From Candidatus Aminicenantota bacterium (GTDB lineage Bacteria > Acidobacteriota > Aminicenantia > UBA2199), in NCBI GenBank assembly GCA_023137075.1, contig JAGLQA010000131.1:1-6739 (forward strand): a stretch of 6,739 bases of DNA, written 5' to 3'. Positions within the stretch are counted from its first letter, which is position 1. Every line of letters begins with the position of its first letter. Below are positions 1 through 6,092 of the stretch, piece by piece. The notes under the pieces are model-generated. The model was not told where the DNA came from. It worked only from the letters and a program-made list of their open reading frames with translations, and searched no databases. The translations under genes were made by a program, and so were the position numbers.

Positions 1-276
1 CGTTTGAATTCCGAAAGTGGGAAAAGGCAATACCTCCTCCCCTACCTGATGTCCTGCCATCCCGGCAGCAATTTGGCCCAGATGAGGAAAATGAAAAGAG
101 AAATCCGATCAATCTTCGGTTTTCTTCCCCGGCAGGTACAGGCTTTTTTACCCCTACCCATGACACTTTCCTCCGTTATTTATTATACCGGAACCGATCC
201 GCTGACCGGCGAAAAATTCCCTGTCGAAAAAAATATGGATAAACGCAGGCAGGAGCACAAGATTTTTATGGAATAG
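1..276 (+). CDS. YgiQ-family radical SAM protein, C-terminal fragment
   Basis: This is the last ~91 codons of a gene that begins before the window; the frame is open from base 1 and ends at TAG 274-276. The peptide carries the recognisable C-terminal signature of YgiQ-type radical SAM proteins: a YLLPYLMSCHPGS stretch, then QVQAFLPLPMTLSSVIYYTG followed by DPLTGEKFPVEK. In this family the [4Fe-4S]/SAM-binding CxxxCxxC motif lies far upstream and is not visible here. The family is widespread and its substrate is not established, so I give no gene symbol. The in-frame TTG at base 4 is not a start, because the conserved domain clearly continues upstream. The stop codon abuts the stop of the convergent CCA gene (TAG 274-276, then TTA 277-279), leaving no room for a terminator between them; any terminator must lie inside the opposing gene. 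Confidence 0.85.
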   Translation, partial: RLNSESGKRQYLLPYLMSCHPGSNLAQMRKMKREIRSIFGFLPRQVQAFLPLPMTLSSVIYYTGTDPLTGEKFPVEKNMDKRRQEHKIFME

Positions 277-1725
277 TTACTTATTCATCTTGGTGAAGAG
301 TTTGAGGCCCTCCTCAGTGGTGTGAAATACACCGTCGAGTTGAAGCTCATATAATTTATCCAAATATTTCCCCATTTTCTTACCCGGCGTCACTCCTATT
401 TTTAATAAATTCCGGCCCATGACTAAAGGTTTTATGCTCTCCCGGTTCACATTTAACTCCTCCTTCCGCGCCAGGAGCCAATGGGAGATTTCATCAAGAT
501 CGTCAAAATTCAGCGGTTCCGGTTCCCGGGAACGGCGGTCCGCGAAATCGAGCAAAACCAGTAAAAACTCCCGGCCGTCTAAGTCCCGAACCAGGCGGGA
601 AATAGCTTTGAAACCGACCTTGTTCCGGTTCCTATAGAGGTCATAAATCCGGTGGTGGTGTCGAACTAAGGCCAACACAACATCCTTTAAGGGGAAATTT
701 CTCCTGGTTTCGATTTTCAGATCGGATAAGAACCGCTCGGCAATATCCCTTCCTTTCGTATCATGGAAGATTGAGGTAACGGTCATTCTGCCCCGTTTAA
801 ATTCCCATTTTGTGGTCACTGCCTTGGCAGTATCATGAAGCAGGGCAGCCAGGAGTAATGCTAAGGTTTCCTCTTCATTCAAGGCAAATCGGCGACTTAA
901 TTTTTTGGCCACATCCACTGTTATCAGCGTGTGTATCCAGACCGTATGATGACCGTATTCATCAGTCTCCGGGTGAAAAACAGCATCCTGGATCGTCAGG
1001 GTTAAGATGTAAAGTTCCGGGAAAAGTTTTTCAAGAACAGATAATTTAAAATACTCGCTTAACCCCACCGACGGATGTTCCGATTCCGAAAGCAGCCTGA
1101 ACAACTCTTCCACGACCCGTTCCGCGCTCAATTCATCCAACCTGACATTTTTTGAATGTAAATAGATCGTTTTATCCACCGCAAATTTATGCACCGAGGC
1201 AAACCGGGCACACCGTAATATTCGTAAAGGATCATCAAAAAAGGTTTCGGGACCGGTCATAACGATCTTTTTTTCCCTCACGGCTTTGATTCCGTTAAAG
1301 GGGTCGATGACCTCCATATCTATTAATCTCAAGGCGATGGAATTACAGGTGAAATCTCTCCGCTTCATGTCTTCTTGCAGGCTGATCTGGGGGCCGTATT
1401 CTACGATAAAATTCTTATGGGAATGGGAATGATTATCTTTCCTAACATCTTTCCTGGGTACCGATATATCAAAGGTTTTATCATCCTTTGTAAACTTAAC
1501 AACCGCAAAACTCCTGCCCACTGTGTTGGTCTTGCCAAAGGGTTTTAACTTTTTTTCAATTTCCAGATAGGTACAGCCGGTCACCACTAAGTCGATGTCA
1601 CGGTCCTGCCCGGTTTCACCGTAAAGCAGGTAATCACGAATGGTTCCGCCTACTAAGAAAATTTTTTCCTTAAAGACTTCGATAAAAAAATCTTTCATAG
1701 GGAAATCGAATTGCTCAAGTTTCAT
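277..1725 (-). CDS. CCA-adding tRNA nucleotidyltransferase / poly(A) polymerase family protein with HD domain
   Basis: This enzyme is expected to add or repair the 3' CCA end of tRNAs in the cytoplasm using CTP and ATP; family members that act as poly(A) polymerases cannot be excluded. Numbering from the start at 1725 (482 residues), the class II nucleotidyltransferase head has LVGGTIRD (24-31), the metal-binding DxD in DRDIDL (D43, D45), RRDFTCNS (122-129), DPFNG (141-145), DDPLRILR (154-161) and ERVVEEL (192-198). A C-terminal HD phosphohydrolase domain follows, with H265 (WIHT), H297-D298 (LLHD), H321-D322 and HHH 356-358. The frame is open to ATG 1813-1815 (512 residues). The extra 30 residues precede the conserved fold, overlap dispersed repeat sequence, and contain a consensus-like promoter at 1751-1779, so ATG 1723-1725 is preferred. 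Its Shine-Dalgarno is only moderate (GAAG just upstream, GGAG 13 nt upstream). ATG 1696-1698 is a weaker alternative. The gene is convergent with the YgiQ-family gene. Confidence 0.87.
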   Translation of the reverse strand: MKLEQFDFPMKDFFIEVFKEKIFLVGGTIRDYLLYGETGQDRDIDLVVTGCTYLEIEKKLKPFGKTNTVGRSFAVVKFTKDDKTFDISVPRKDVRKDNHSHSHKNFIVEYGPQISLQEDMKRRDFTCNSIALRLIDMEVIDPFNGIKAVREKKIVMTGPETFFDDPLRILRCARFASVHKFAVDKTIYLHSKNVRLDELSAERVVEELFRLLSESEHPSVGLSEYFKLSVLEKLFPELYILTLTIQDAVFHPETDEYGHHTVWIHTLITVDVAKKLSRRFALNEEETLALLLAALLHDTAKAVTTKWEFKRGRMTVTSIFHDTKGRDIAERFLSDLKIETRRNFPLKDVVLALVRHHHRIYDLYRNRNKVGFKAISRLVRDLDGREFLLVLLDFADRRSREPEPLNFDDLDEISHWLLARKEELNVNRESIKPLVMGRNLLKIGVTPGKKMGKYLDKLYELQLDGVFHTTEEGLKLFTKMNK

Positions 1726-1750
1726 CTTCTTCAAATATCTCCAGGTCATA

Positions 1751-1779
1751 ATTATACTCAAATTCCTAAATCTTTTCAA
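1751..1779 (-). promoter_or_regulatory. sigma70-type promoter of the CCA-adding enzyme gene
   Basis: Read on the minus strand, TTGAAA (1779-1774) and TATAAT (1756-1751) are separated by exactly 17 bp: a perfect -10 and a 5/6 -35. Transcription from it would begin at about 1745, some 20 nt before ATG 1725. This makes the three more distal in-frame ATGs (1815, 1788, 1749) unlikely starts. Confidence 0.6.
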
Positions 1780-1787
1780 CTTATTCA

Positions 1788-1809
1788 TAATGATTTGGAT
1801 TTGATGAAT
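1788..1809 (+). repeat. 22-bp exact repeat, copy 1
   Basis: These 22 bases (starting TAATGATTTGG, ending TTGATGAAT) recur exactly, in inverted orientation, at 6313-6334. A chance exact 22-mer match within 6.7 kb is negligible. It lies just upstream of the promoter of the CCA-adding enzyme gene. In one frame both copies read N-D-L-D-L-M-N, so they may derive from the same former coding or mobile sequence. Confidence 0.8.
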
Positions 1810-1814
1810 TGACA

Positions 1815-1838
1815 TAGGTTGACGCAGTGCGTCTCCTA
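1815..1838. repeat. TAGG-led imperfect palindrome
   Basis: The core arms GACGCA (1821-1826) and TGCGTC (1828-1833) flank a single G. Outside a small asymmetric internal loop, TAGG (1815-1818) pairs with CCTA (1835-1838). The layout and wording (TAGG..ACGCA / TGCGT..CCTA) resemble the perfect palindrome at 6051-6078, suggesting members of one dispersed hairpin family. Confidence 0.6.
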
Positions 1839-1892
1839 ATTTTCTATTGAATTTTGTAAAAAAATCCCCCCTATATTTGGTTTATTTTTTTT

Positions 1893-1925
1893 AAAATCTG
1901 TGTAAATCAGTGTGAGTCCGTGGCT
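1893..1925 (+). repeat. AATCTGTG-type dispersed intergenic block, copy 1
   Basis: This block starts AAAATCTGTGTAAATC and ends GTCCGTGGCT. It aligns by eye over its full length with 6393-6425 (AAAATTTGTGCTAATC...ATCTGTGGGCT) with a short gap and a few substitutions. No gene or terminator explains it. Similar 'ATCTGTGTAATCTGTGGC' wording is, from memory, common between genes in several bacterial phyla, with no function known to me. The rest of 1816-1946 holds no gene or convincing terminator that I can see. Confidence 0.6.
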
Positions 1926-1946
1926 AAAATGGGAATTGCCGAGGGA

Positions 1947-2357
1947 CTATATTAATGGATTATATATTTTTACCCCTCTTATAATTTGTCCATTATTTAA
2001 ATCTTCCGTCCACACCTGGTCGCACCTGGAATACTCGGCTGCGGCAATAATTAATGAGTCCCAAAAGGAAATTTGATTTAATATACTACAATCTATTGCT
2101 TCCTTTATTATTTCGACATTTATTGTAACGATTTCAAAATTCTCAAGTGAATGTATGATATTTTTTACGATGAAAGGTTCTACTTTTAGTTTTTTCGTTG
2201 TTGTCACATAAAATTCCTGTAAAACTTGAGTAGATATGACTCCGTTTTGTTTTTCCCGGATATTCTTAAGAATATTCCTGCATTTTTCTTTTTTTCCCGG
2301 GTCATTAGAATCCATACTATAAACCAGGATATTTGTATCGATAAAAATTTTAGACAT
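1947..2357 (-). CDS. vapC: VapC-type PIN-domain toxin ribonuclease
   Basis: A 136-residue PIN-domain protein, normal length for VapC. VapC toxins are Mg2+-dependent endoribonucleases, often cutting tRNA or rRNA, and are held inactive by VapB. The acidic catalytic set is visible: D7 in FIDTNILVY, E48 in STQVLQEFY, D100 in SFWDSLIIAAA, and D119 in WTEDLNNGQ. The protein therefore looks catalytically intact. It overlaps the upstream antitoxin gene by 8 bp (ATGTCTAA), which implies translational coupling; AGAGG at 2367-2371 sits 9 nt before its ATG. The gene is visibly more AT-rich than its neighbours (2101-2160 has 15 G/C of 60 by hand count), which fits horizontal transfer. The RNA target cannot be read from the sequence. 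Confidence 0.92.
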   Translation of the reverse strand: MSKIFIDTNILVYSMDSNDPGKKEKCRNILKNIREKQNGVISTQVLQEFYVTTTKKLKVEPFIVKNIIHSLENFEIVTINVEIIKEAIDCSILNQISFWDSLIIAAAEYSRCDQVWTEDLNNGQIIRGVKIYNPLI

Positions 2358-2574
2358 CGTATAAGTCCTCTCGATTCCATTTTTCTCCTTTCGAGTCTCC
2401 TTTTGCCCTGTCCATCAACCGGAAACATTCCTCTAACCAATCATTAGATGTTGGTGCTACTGTTTTTGAAAGTAACTGCCTGAGCAGTGAATTAAGAGAT
2501 GTACCGTGCATCCTGGCATATTTTCTTCCTTCTTTTAGTAATTTGTCATCGATGGAAATTGTTACGTTTGCCAT
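2350..2574 (-). CDS. vapB: VapB-type ribbon-helix-helix antitoxin
   Basis: A 74-residue antitoxin. The N-terminus MANVTISIDDKLLKEG has the pattern of a ribbon-helix-helix DNA-binding domain: beta strand at residues 2-8, helices at about 10-22 and 26-37 (TSLNSLLRQLL). The C-terminal tail (about 43-74), with DWLEECFRLMDRAKG, would wrap the toxin. It is expected to neutralise VapC and, alone or with VapC, repress its own promoter. A strong ribosome binding site AAAGGAG (2581-2587) lies 6 nt before ATG 2574, consistent with the antitoxin being made in excess of the toxin. Antitoxin-first order and the 8-bp overlap with vapC are typical of type II toxin-antitoxin operons. The subfamily label VapB rests on the ribbon-helix-helix fold plus the PIN partner. 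Confidence 0.88.
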   Translation of the reverse strand: MANVTISIDDKLLKEGRKYARMHGTSLNSLLRQLLSKTVAPTSNDWLEECFRLMDRAKGDSKGEKWNREDLYDV

Positions 2575-2587
2575 ATTTTGCTCCTTT

Positions 2588-2611
2588 TACACATAATACG
2601 TGTACAAGTAT
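2588..2611. promoter_or_regulatory. candidate VapBC operator (overlapping inverted repeats)
   Basis: Two overlapping dyads lie between the vapB -10 and its ribosome binding site. One is TACAC (2588-2592) with GTGTA (2600-2604), 7-bp spacer. The other is the 16-bp dyad 2596-2611, centred on GTAC with ATAC/GTAT ends and one mismatched pair of positions. This is where an autorepressing ribbon-helix-helix antitoxin would be expected to bind. No protein-binding evidence is available from sequence. Confidence 0.45.
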
Positions 2612-2635
2612 ACTGTGATTCCTGTTAAATGTCAA
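2607..2635 (-). promoter_or_regulatory. vapBC promoter
   Basis: On the minus strand a perfect TTGACA -35 (2635-2630) is followed after exactly 17 bp by TATACT (2612-2607). Transcription would start at about 2600, inside the operator dyads and roughly 26 nt before the vapB ATG. Confidence 0.7.
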
Positions 2636-2643
2636 GCGTAACC

Positions 2644-2673
2644 GGCAGCGTTTTCAAAAACAGGGAAACTGCC
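2644..2673. other. nested inverted repeat in the divergent control region
   Basis: Outer arms GGCAG (2644-2648) and CTGCC (2669-2673) enclose the inner hairpin GTTTT-CA-AAAAC (2650-2661). A T-rich run follows on the plus strand (2676-2685). It lies between the divergent vapBC and DUF262 transcription units. It could be a regulator site for the three-gene operon or an attenuator-like stem; the sequence does not decide. Confidence 0.3.
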
Positions 2674-2702
2674 ACATTTTTTCTTTACTAATACCCTGAT
2701 AT

Positions 2703-2729
2703 TTGTTAAAATCCAATAGAACATAATAA
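2703..2729 (+). promoter_or_regulatory. weak candidate promoter of the DUF262 operon
   Basis: TTGTTA (2703-2708) and TAATAA (2724-2729) are separated by only 15 bp, and the -10 runs into the ribosome binding site, so this is the best but poor match upstream of the operon. A second possible -10, TAATAC at 2689-2694, lacks a good -35. The true promoter may be non-canonical or activator-dependent. Confidence 0.2.
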
Positions 2730-2739
2730 AGGTAAACTT

Positions 2740-3897
2740 ATGAACAAAAAAAGAGAAGATGTCGTTTTGCCGGAGATAAAAGTAAATGCTGACTTAACCA
2801 AAATAGAGGAAATCGACGAATCATCAGACCCACAAATAAAAAAACCTTTCGATCCTACAAAGATCGATATGACCTTAAAACCTTTGATTATCGATTCCTT
2901 GATCAAACGCATGCAAAGTGAGCCCAGCCGTATCAACCTGGATACGGAATTTCAGCGCCGGGGCAATCTCTGGGATGAAACGGCGCAAAGCCGCCTGATC
3001 GAATCTCTATTGGTAAGAATCCCGCTGCCGGCTTTTTATTTCGACGGAACCGACGAGAACAATTGGAAGGTGGTGGACGGCTTGCAGCGCCTGACTACAT
3101 TAAAACGTTTTATAATCGACAAAACCTTAATACTTCAAAACCTGGAATTCCTCAAAAAATTTAATGGCTGCGGCTTTGATGGCCTTCCTTTATATCTCCG
3201 TACCAGGATCGAAGAAACGCACATTACTGTTTATATCATCAACCCCGGCACCCCGAAGGACGTGAAATACAATATATTTAAAAGGATTAACACCGGCGGC
3301 CTGATGTTGACCTCCCAGGAAATAAGGCACGCCTTGAACCAGGGGATCCCGGCGGATTTTATTAAAGAGCTGGCGGACCTGCCGGAGTTTCACAAAGCCA
3401 CTCACAGTTATCTAAAAAACCATAAACGGATGGAAGACCGGGACTTCGTAACCCGCTTCGTTTCTTTTTACCTGGAGGGATATGAGAATTACCATTCCGA
3501 CCTGGATGAATTTTTAAACGATTCGATGGGAAAATTGAAGAAACTATCTGATGCAGAACGGCAGCAAATTAAAACAGATTTTTCAAAGGCTATGAATGGA
3601 TCTCACCAACTTTTCGGTGAGTATGCATTCAGGAAATTACTTAAAAAAGATGACCGCAAACATCCATTGAATAAAGCGCTCTTCGACACCTGGTCGGTCA
3701 ACCTGGCCCGGCTCCCGGAAAGAGAACTTAAAAACTTAATCCGAAAAAAAGATGTAGTTATTGATACATTCATCGAACTGATGAATACGAATGACGATTT
3801 CGTTAAGGCCATCAGCGCAGGCACAGGGAAAACAAATGCCGTAAAAACCAGGTTTCATGAAATAAAAGGATTAATAAAAGAGAGCTTATCATCATGA
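2740..3897 (+). CDS. DUF262 domain protein (ParB/sulfiredoxin-like fold), first gene of a three-gene operon
   Basis: A 385-residue protein with the DUF262 signature known from GmrS-like and other defence or conflict proteins. Visible landmarks are FQRRGNLWD (71-79), RLIESLLVRIPLPAFYF (85-101), WKVVDGLQRLTTL (109-121, matching the DGxQRxTT nucleotide/phosphate-binding core), FKRINTGG (180-187) and LTSQEIRHALN (190-200). Residues 1-45 are charged and low in complexity. Residues 230-385 look helical and show no HNH (DUF1524) nuclease motif, so this is not a fused GmrSD enzyme. DUF262 proteins are linked to NTP-dependent restriction or regulation; the exact reaction here is unknown. ATG 2740 is supported by AAAGG (2728-2732) 7 nt upstream. 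The stop overlaps the ATPase start by 4 bp (ATGA, 3894-3897), so the two proteins are probably made together and may form a complex. Confidence 0.85.
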   Translation: MNKKREDVVLPEIKVNADLTKIEEIDESSDPQIKKPFDPTKIDMTLKPLIIDSLIKRMQSEPSRINLDTEFQRRGNLWDETAQSRLIESLLVRIPLPAFYFDGTDENNWKVVDGLQRLTTLKRFIIDKTLILQNLEFLKKFNGCGFDGLPLYLRTRIEETHITVYIINPGTPKDVKYNIFKRINTGGLMLTSQEIRHALNQGIPADFIKELADLPEFHKATHSYLKNHKRMEDRDFVTRFVSFYLEGYENYHSDLDEFLNDSMGKLKKLSDAERQQIKTDFSKAMNGSHQLFGEYAFRKLLKKDDRKHPLNKALFDTWSVNLARLPERELKNLIRKKDVVIDTFIELMNTNDDFVKAISAGTGKTNAVKTRFHEIKGLIKESLSS

Positions 3898-5006
3898 TAG
3901 CAAAAGTCAGCCTTAAAAATTTCAAGTGTTTCGAGAACGAAACCATTGCCTTTACCCCTCTGAACCTGTGGTCCGGTTTAAACGGTATGGGGAAATCGAC
4001 CTTGATTCAAGCGCTCCTGCTGCTGCGGCAAAACTTTGAGTTGGGGCTACTGCAAAAGGACAAAGGGATTTCATTGAATGGGGAATTGGTCCGCATAGGC
4101 AACGCCAAAGATTTGCTATATCAATATGCTAAAACCCCGAATGTGGGTATCGAGATACAGGAAATAGATCATTCACCCGTGGAGTGGCAGTGGAACTGTA
4201 AAACAGAAAGAGATTTTTTACCTCAAAAAAAAAGATCGGGGGACATGGATACTCTTTTTAAATCTTCATTATTCGGCCCTGATTTTCATTATTTAAATGC
4301 GGAACGCCTGGGGCCCCGCGTCTATTTTGAAACATCGAATTACAATGTGATCGATCGCAATCATTTGGGGCTTCAAGGGGAGTATACAGCCAACTACCTA
4401 TCTGAATTCCAAAATACCGAAATACCTATTAAACAACTTAAACACCCAAATTCTTCCGGTCTTACTCTAAGAGAGCAGGTGAACGCCTGGATGGGCGAGA
4501 TAAGGCCCGGCACCAGGATCGATGTTACCGGTAACCTGGATTTAAGCCTGGTGGGAATAAAATACCAGTTTATCGGCGGTATCGATACGGGGAATAAATT
4601 CCGTCCCACCAATGTGGGTTTCGGTTTGTCTTTTCTACTGCCGGTGCTGGTTGCGGTGTTATCTTCTAAACTCGGCACATTATTGATACTCGAAAACCCC
4701 GAAGCCCACTTGCATCCTCGCGGCCAGGCAGAGATCGGTAAACTGCTGGCCCTGGCCGCTGCTAACGGTGTGCAAATAATAGTAGAGACCCACAGTGACC
4801 ATATCCTGAACGGCGTCAGGGTGGCGGTAAAGAAAGGACAGATAAAACCGCAGCAAACCAACCTGCTGTTTTTCCACGGCGAGGTCATAGGAGACCAATT
4901 TAAACACTATATTTTGAATCCGAAAATCGATGAAAACGGGAGAATCGACCGATGGCCCGAAGGTTTTTTCGACGAATGGGACCGGCAGTTGAGCGAGTTA
5001 TTGTAG
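3894..5006 (+). CDS. ABC-type AAA ATPase, DUF3696 family (OLD/RecF-like)
   Basis: A 370-residue ABC-class ATPase. The N-terminus MIAKVSLKNFKCFE is typical of RecF/OLD-like ATPases. Walker A is GLNGMGKST (28-36) with a possible Q-loop at Q39; NAERLGPR lies at 135-142; the signature-like VGFGLS is at 231-236; Walker B with the His cluster is LLILENPEAHLHP (253-265); the switch motif is ETHSDH (288-293). The tail IDENGRIDRWPEGFFDEWDRQL (residues 345-366) has the DUF3696 form. No TOPRIM nuclease domain or long coiled coil is present, so it differs from OLD/Gabija GajA and from SMC proteins. It probably acts as the ATP-driven sensor or motor of the module and hands activity to a partner. Its start overlaps the DUF262 stop by 4 bp with AGAGAG 9 nt upstream; its stop is 3 bp before the next gene. 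Confidence 0.88.
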   Translation: MIAKVSLKNFKCFENETIAFTPLNLWSGLNGMGKSTLIQALLLLRQNFELGLLQKDKGISLNGELVRIGNAKDLLYQYAKTPNVGIEIQEIDHSPVEWQWNCKTERDFLPQKKRSGDMDTLFKSSLFGPDFHYLNAERLGPRVYFETSNYNVIDRNHLGLQGEYTANYLSEFQNTEIPIKQLKHPNSSGLTLREQVNAWMGEIRPGTRIDVTGNLDLSLVGIKYQFIGGIDTGNKFRPTNVGFGLSFLLPVLVAVLSSKLGTLLILENPEAHLHPRGQAEIGKLLALAAANGVQIIVETHSDHILNGVRVAVKKGQIKPQQTNLLFFHGEVIGDQFKHYILNPKIDENGRIDRWPEGFFDEWDRQLSELL

Positions 5007-5009
5007 CAT

Positions 5010-5945
5010 ATGGACACATTTTTTAATGAACTATCCGTTAAGGAAGCGGGCGAAAAAAATACAGCCCTGCGGTGGATGGACGACCTGGTGAAGGTATATA
5101 AAAAAGCAATGACTTTAGGGTTCAAAGAACTTAAAACGACTACAGCTTTTTCTAATCTCACGATAGCTCCCAATTACCGTTTTTGGGATTGGCTGCACGA
5201 CCCGATAATCGACAGGGATACACAGCGATTTTTTTTGACAAAAGTGTCGAGATCCCCTTTTATCGAGACCTTATTGGCTAAAAAAAACGGTGAGACACAA
5301 CAATTGCATGAATTTAAATATAAAAAGCATAATACCGCCGGATTAGGAGCAGCTTATTTATTCGATTCCCTGGCTTTAAGTTTGGACAATTCCGATGAAG
5401 GGGATACCCATATTATTAATTTAGATATTACAGGATACTGCGCTGAAGAAGAGCAGATTATCCAAAAAGTTGGAGAAGTAAAACACAGTTCAAGAGCCGA
5501 ACACCTGGATTTCTTAGTCACATGGATCGAAGAGAGGAAAAAGCTCGATATTACAGACGGGAAAATACTATGGTTAAAACGAAAGGAAATATTTCCCCAC
5601 CTCGTATTCTGTGATTCCACTGAAAAGCAGCTTGTTTCCTTACTGCCCGGCCAGCCGGAATTGCCTGCCGTTATTAAAAGACTTTCTGAATTAGATAAGT
5701 ATTGTTCCACATGGAGAAATGGAACATTTACAACTGAAAGTTATCACTTTTCAAAAGCCACACCGGAATCGGATTCCCGGTTGGCAAAATATAAAGATGA
5801 GTTCACGATTCTTTGTCCCGACAGCAGCCGCAGGCTTTTTTCCTGGCATGTCAGGTACACTCCGGGTGCAGGCCGGGTACATTTTTTCCCTGACAGCGCA
5901 AAAAAAATAATCTACGTCGGTTATATCGGTTCAAAAATACAATAA
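5010..5945 (+). CDS. uncharacterised protein, third gene of the DUF262-ATPase operon
   Basis: A 311-residue soluble protein with no signal peptide or membrane segment and no family I can name with confidence. Visible parts are an aromatic motif NYRFWDWLHDP (55-65); HIINLDITGY (134-143) followed by VGEVKHS (154-160), where D139 and E156-x-K158 are spaced loosely like a PD-(D/E)xK nuclease core; FPHLVFCDSTEKQL (195-208); LSELDKYCSTWRNG (225-238); and a striking C-terminus with RLFSWHVRY (275-283), PGAGRVHFFPD (285-295) and IYVGYIGSKI (301-310). The C-terminal strand pattern loosely recalls the end of RelE/HigB-like toxins; neither fold assignment is proven. ATG 5010 has no clear Shine-Dalgarno and follows the ATPase stop by 3 bp, so translation probably depends on coupling. 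Position and conserved aromatic or basic residues make it a candidate effector of the module. No intrinsic terminator follows it. Confidence 0.8.
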   Translation: MDTFFNELSVKEAGEKNTALRWMDDLVKVYKKAMTLGFKELKTTTAFSNLTIAPNYRFWDWLHDPIIDRDTQRFFLTKVSRSPFIETLLAKKNGETQQLHEFKYKKHNTAGLGAAYLFDSLALSLDNSDEGDTHIINLDITGYCAEEEQIIQKVGEVKHSSRAEHLDFLVTWIEERKKLDITDGKILWLKRKEIFPHLVFCDSTEKQLVSLLPGQPELPAVIKRLSELDKYCSTWRNGTFTTESYHFSKATPESDSRLAKYKDEFTILCPDSSRRLFSWHVRYTPGAGRVHFFPDSAKKIIYVGYIGSKIQ

Positions 5946-5980
5946 TCCGCACCTCAAAACTAATCGTAAACGGGGTCACA

Positions 5981-6000
5981 TCTCGACAGTCTGTCCGAGA
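5981..6000. repeat. imperfect hairpin
   Basis: TCTCG (5981-5985) pairs with CGAGA (5996-6000) and, past a bulged C, ACA pairs with TGT around a 3-nt loop. Its right half is also the left arm of the larger 10-bp inverted repeat 5992-6001 / 6081-6090, so alternative pairings are possible. No T-run follows, so it is not a standard terminator. Confidence 0.4.
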
Positions 6001-6014
6001 ATTGAAATATCAAT

Positions 6015-6058
6015 AATGTAGGGAAATAAAAATGCAGTTATATCAGGAATGTAGGGAA
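6015..6058 (+). repeat. 11-bp direct repeat AATGTAGGGAA, two copies
   Basis: AATGTAGGGAA occurs at 6015-6025 and again at 6048-6058, 33 bp apart. The second copy runs into the perfect palindrome 6051-6078; the first does not, so it may be a half or decayed copy of the same repeat unit. Confidence 0.5.
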
Positions 6059-6078
6059 CGCAGTTCTGCGTTCCCTAC
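6051..6078. repeat. perfect palindrome with 13-bp arms
   Basis: GTAGGGAACGCAG (6051-6063) and CTGCGTTCCCTAC (6066-6078) are exact reverse complements separated by TT. This is the strongest hairpin in the window. There is no following T-run, so it is not a canonical terminator. It shares its TGTAGRG-type lead with 6171-6196 and, on the minus strand, with 6355-6380. Confidence 0.85.
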
Positions 6079-6092
6079 TGTTCTCGGACAAC

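Larger units (their letters stand above)
5992..6090. repeat. 99-bp element bounded by 10-bp perfect inverted repeats
   Basis: TGTCCGAGAA (5992-6001) and TTCTCGGACA (6081-6090) are exact reverse complements and enclose 79 bp containing a perfect 13-bp-arm palindrome and an 11-bp direct repeat. The arrangement resembles a miniature inverted-repeat element or a large structured RNA stem. I see no clear target-site duplication at its ends and no coding capacity, so mobility is unproven. Confidence 0.5.

Noticed and set aside
810..1049. 79-codon plus-strand frame inside the CCA-adding enzyme gene
   Set aside because: It is antisense to the conserved HD domain and its neighbourhood; no protein-like pattern.
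2740..3897. GmrSD-type modification-dependent restriction enzyme
   Set aside because: Only the DUF262 half is recognisable; no HNH/DUF1524 motif is seen in the C-terminal half or as a separate gene.
4394..4888. 164-codon minus-strand open frame inside the ATPase gene
   Set aside because: It is antisense to the conserved Walker B and switch region, has no recognisable domain and no supporting ribosome binding site; it is a shadow frame.
3894..5006. Gabija GajA / OLD nuclease
   Set aside because: The ATPase has no TOPRIM domain after the switch motif, ending instead in a short DUF3696-type tail, and no UvrD-like helicase follows.
5354..5710. 118-codon minus-strand open frame inside the third operon gene
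   Set aside because: Composition is low-complexity (Ser-rich), with no domain, and it is antisense to an intact operon member.
6051..6078. Perfect hairpin as intrinsic terminator of the three-gene operon
   Set aside because: It lies over 100 bp after the stop and is followed by CTGTTCTCGG rather than a T-run.
5992..6090. Insertion sequence with terminal inverted repeats
   Set aside because: Only 99 bp, no transposase and no visible target duplication; kept only as an inverted-repeat element.
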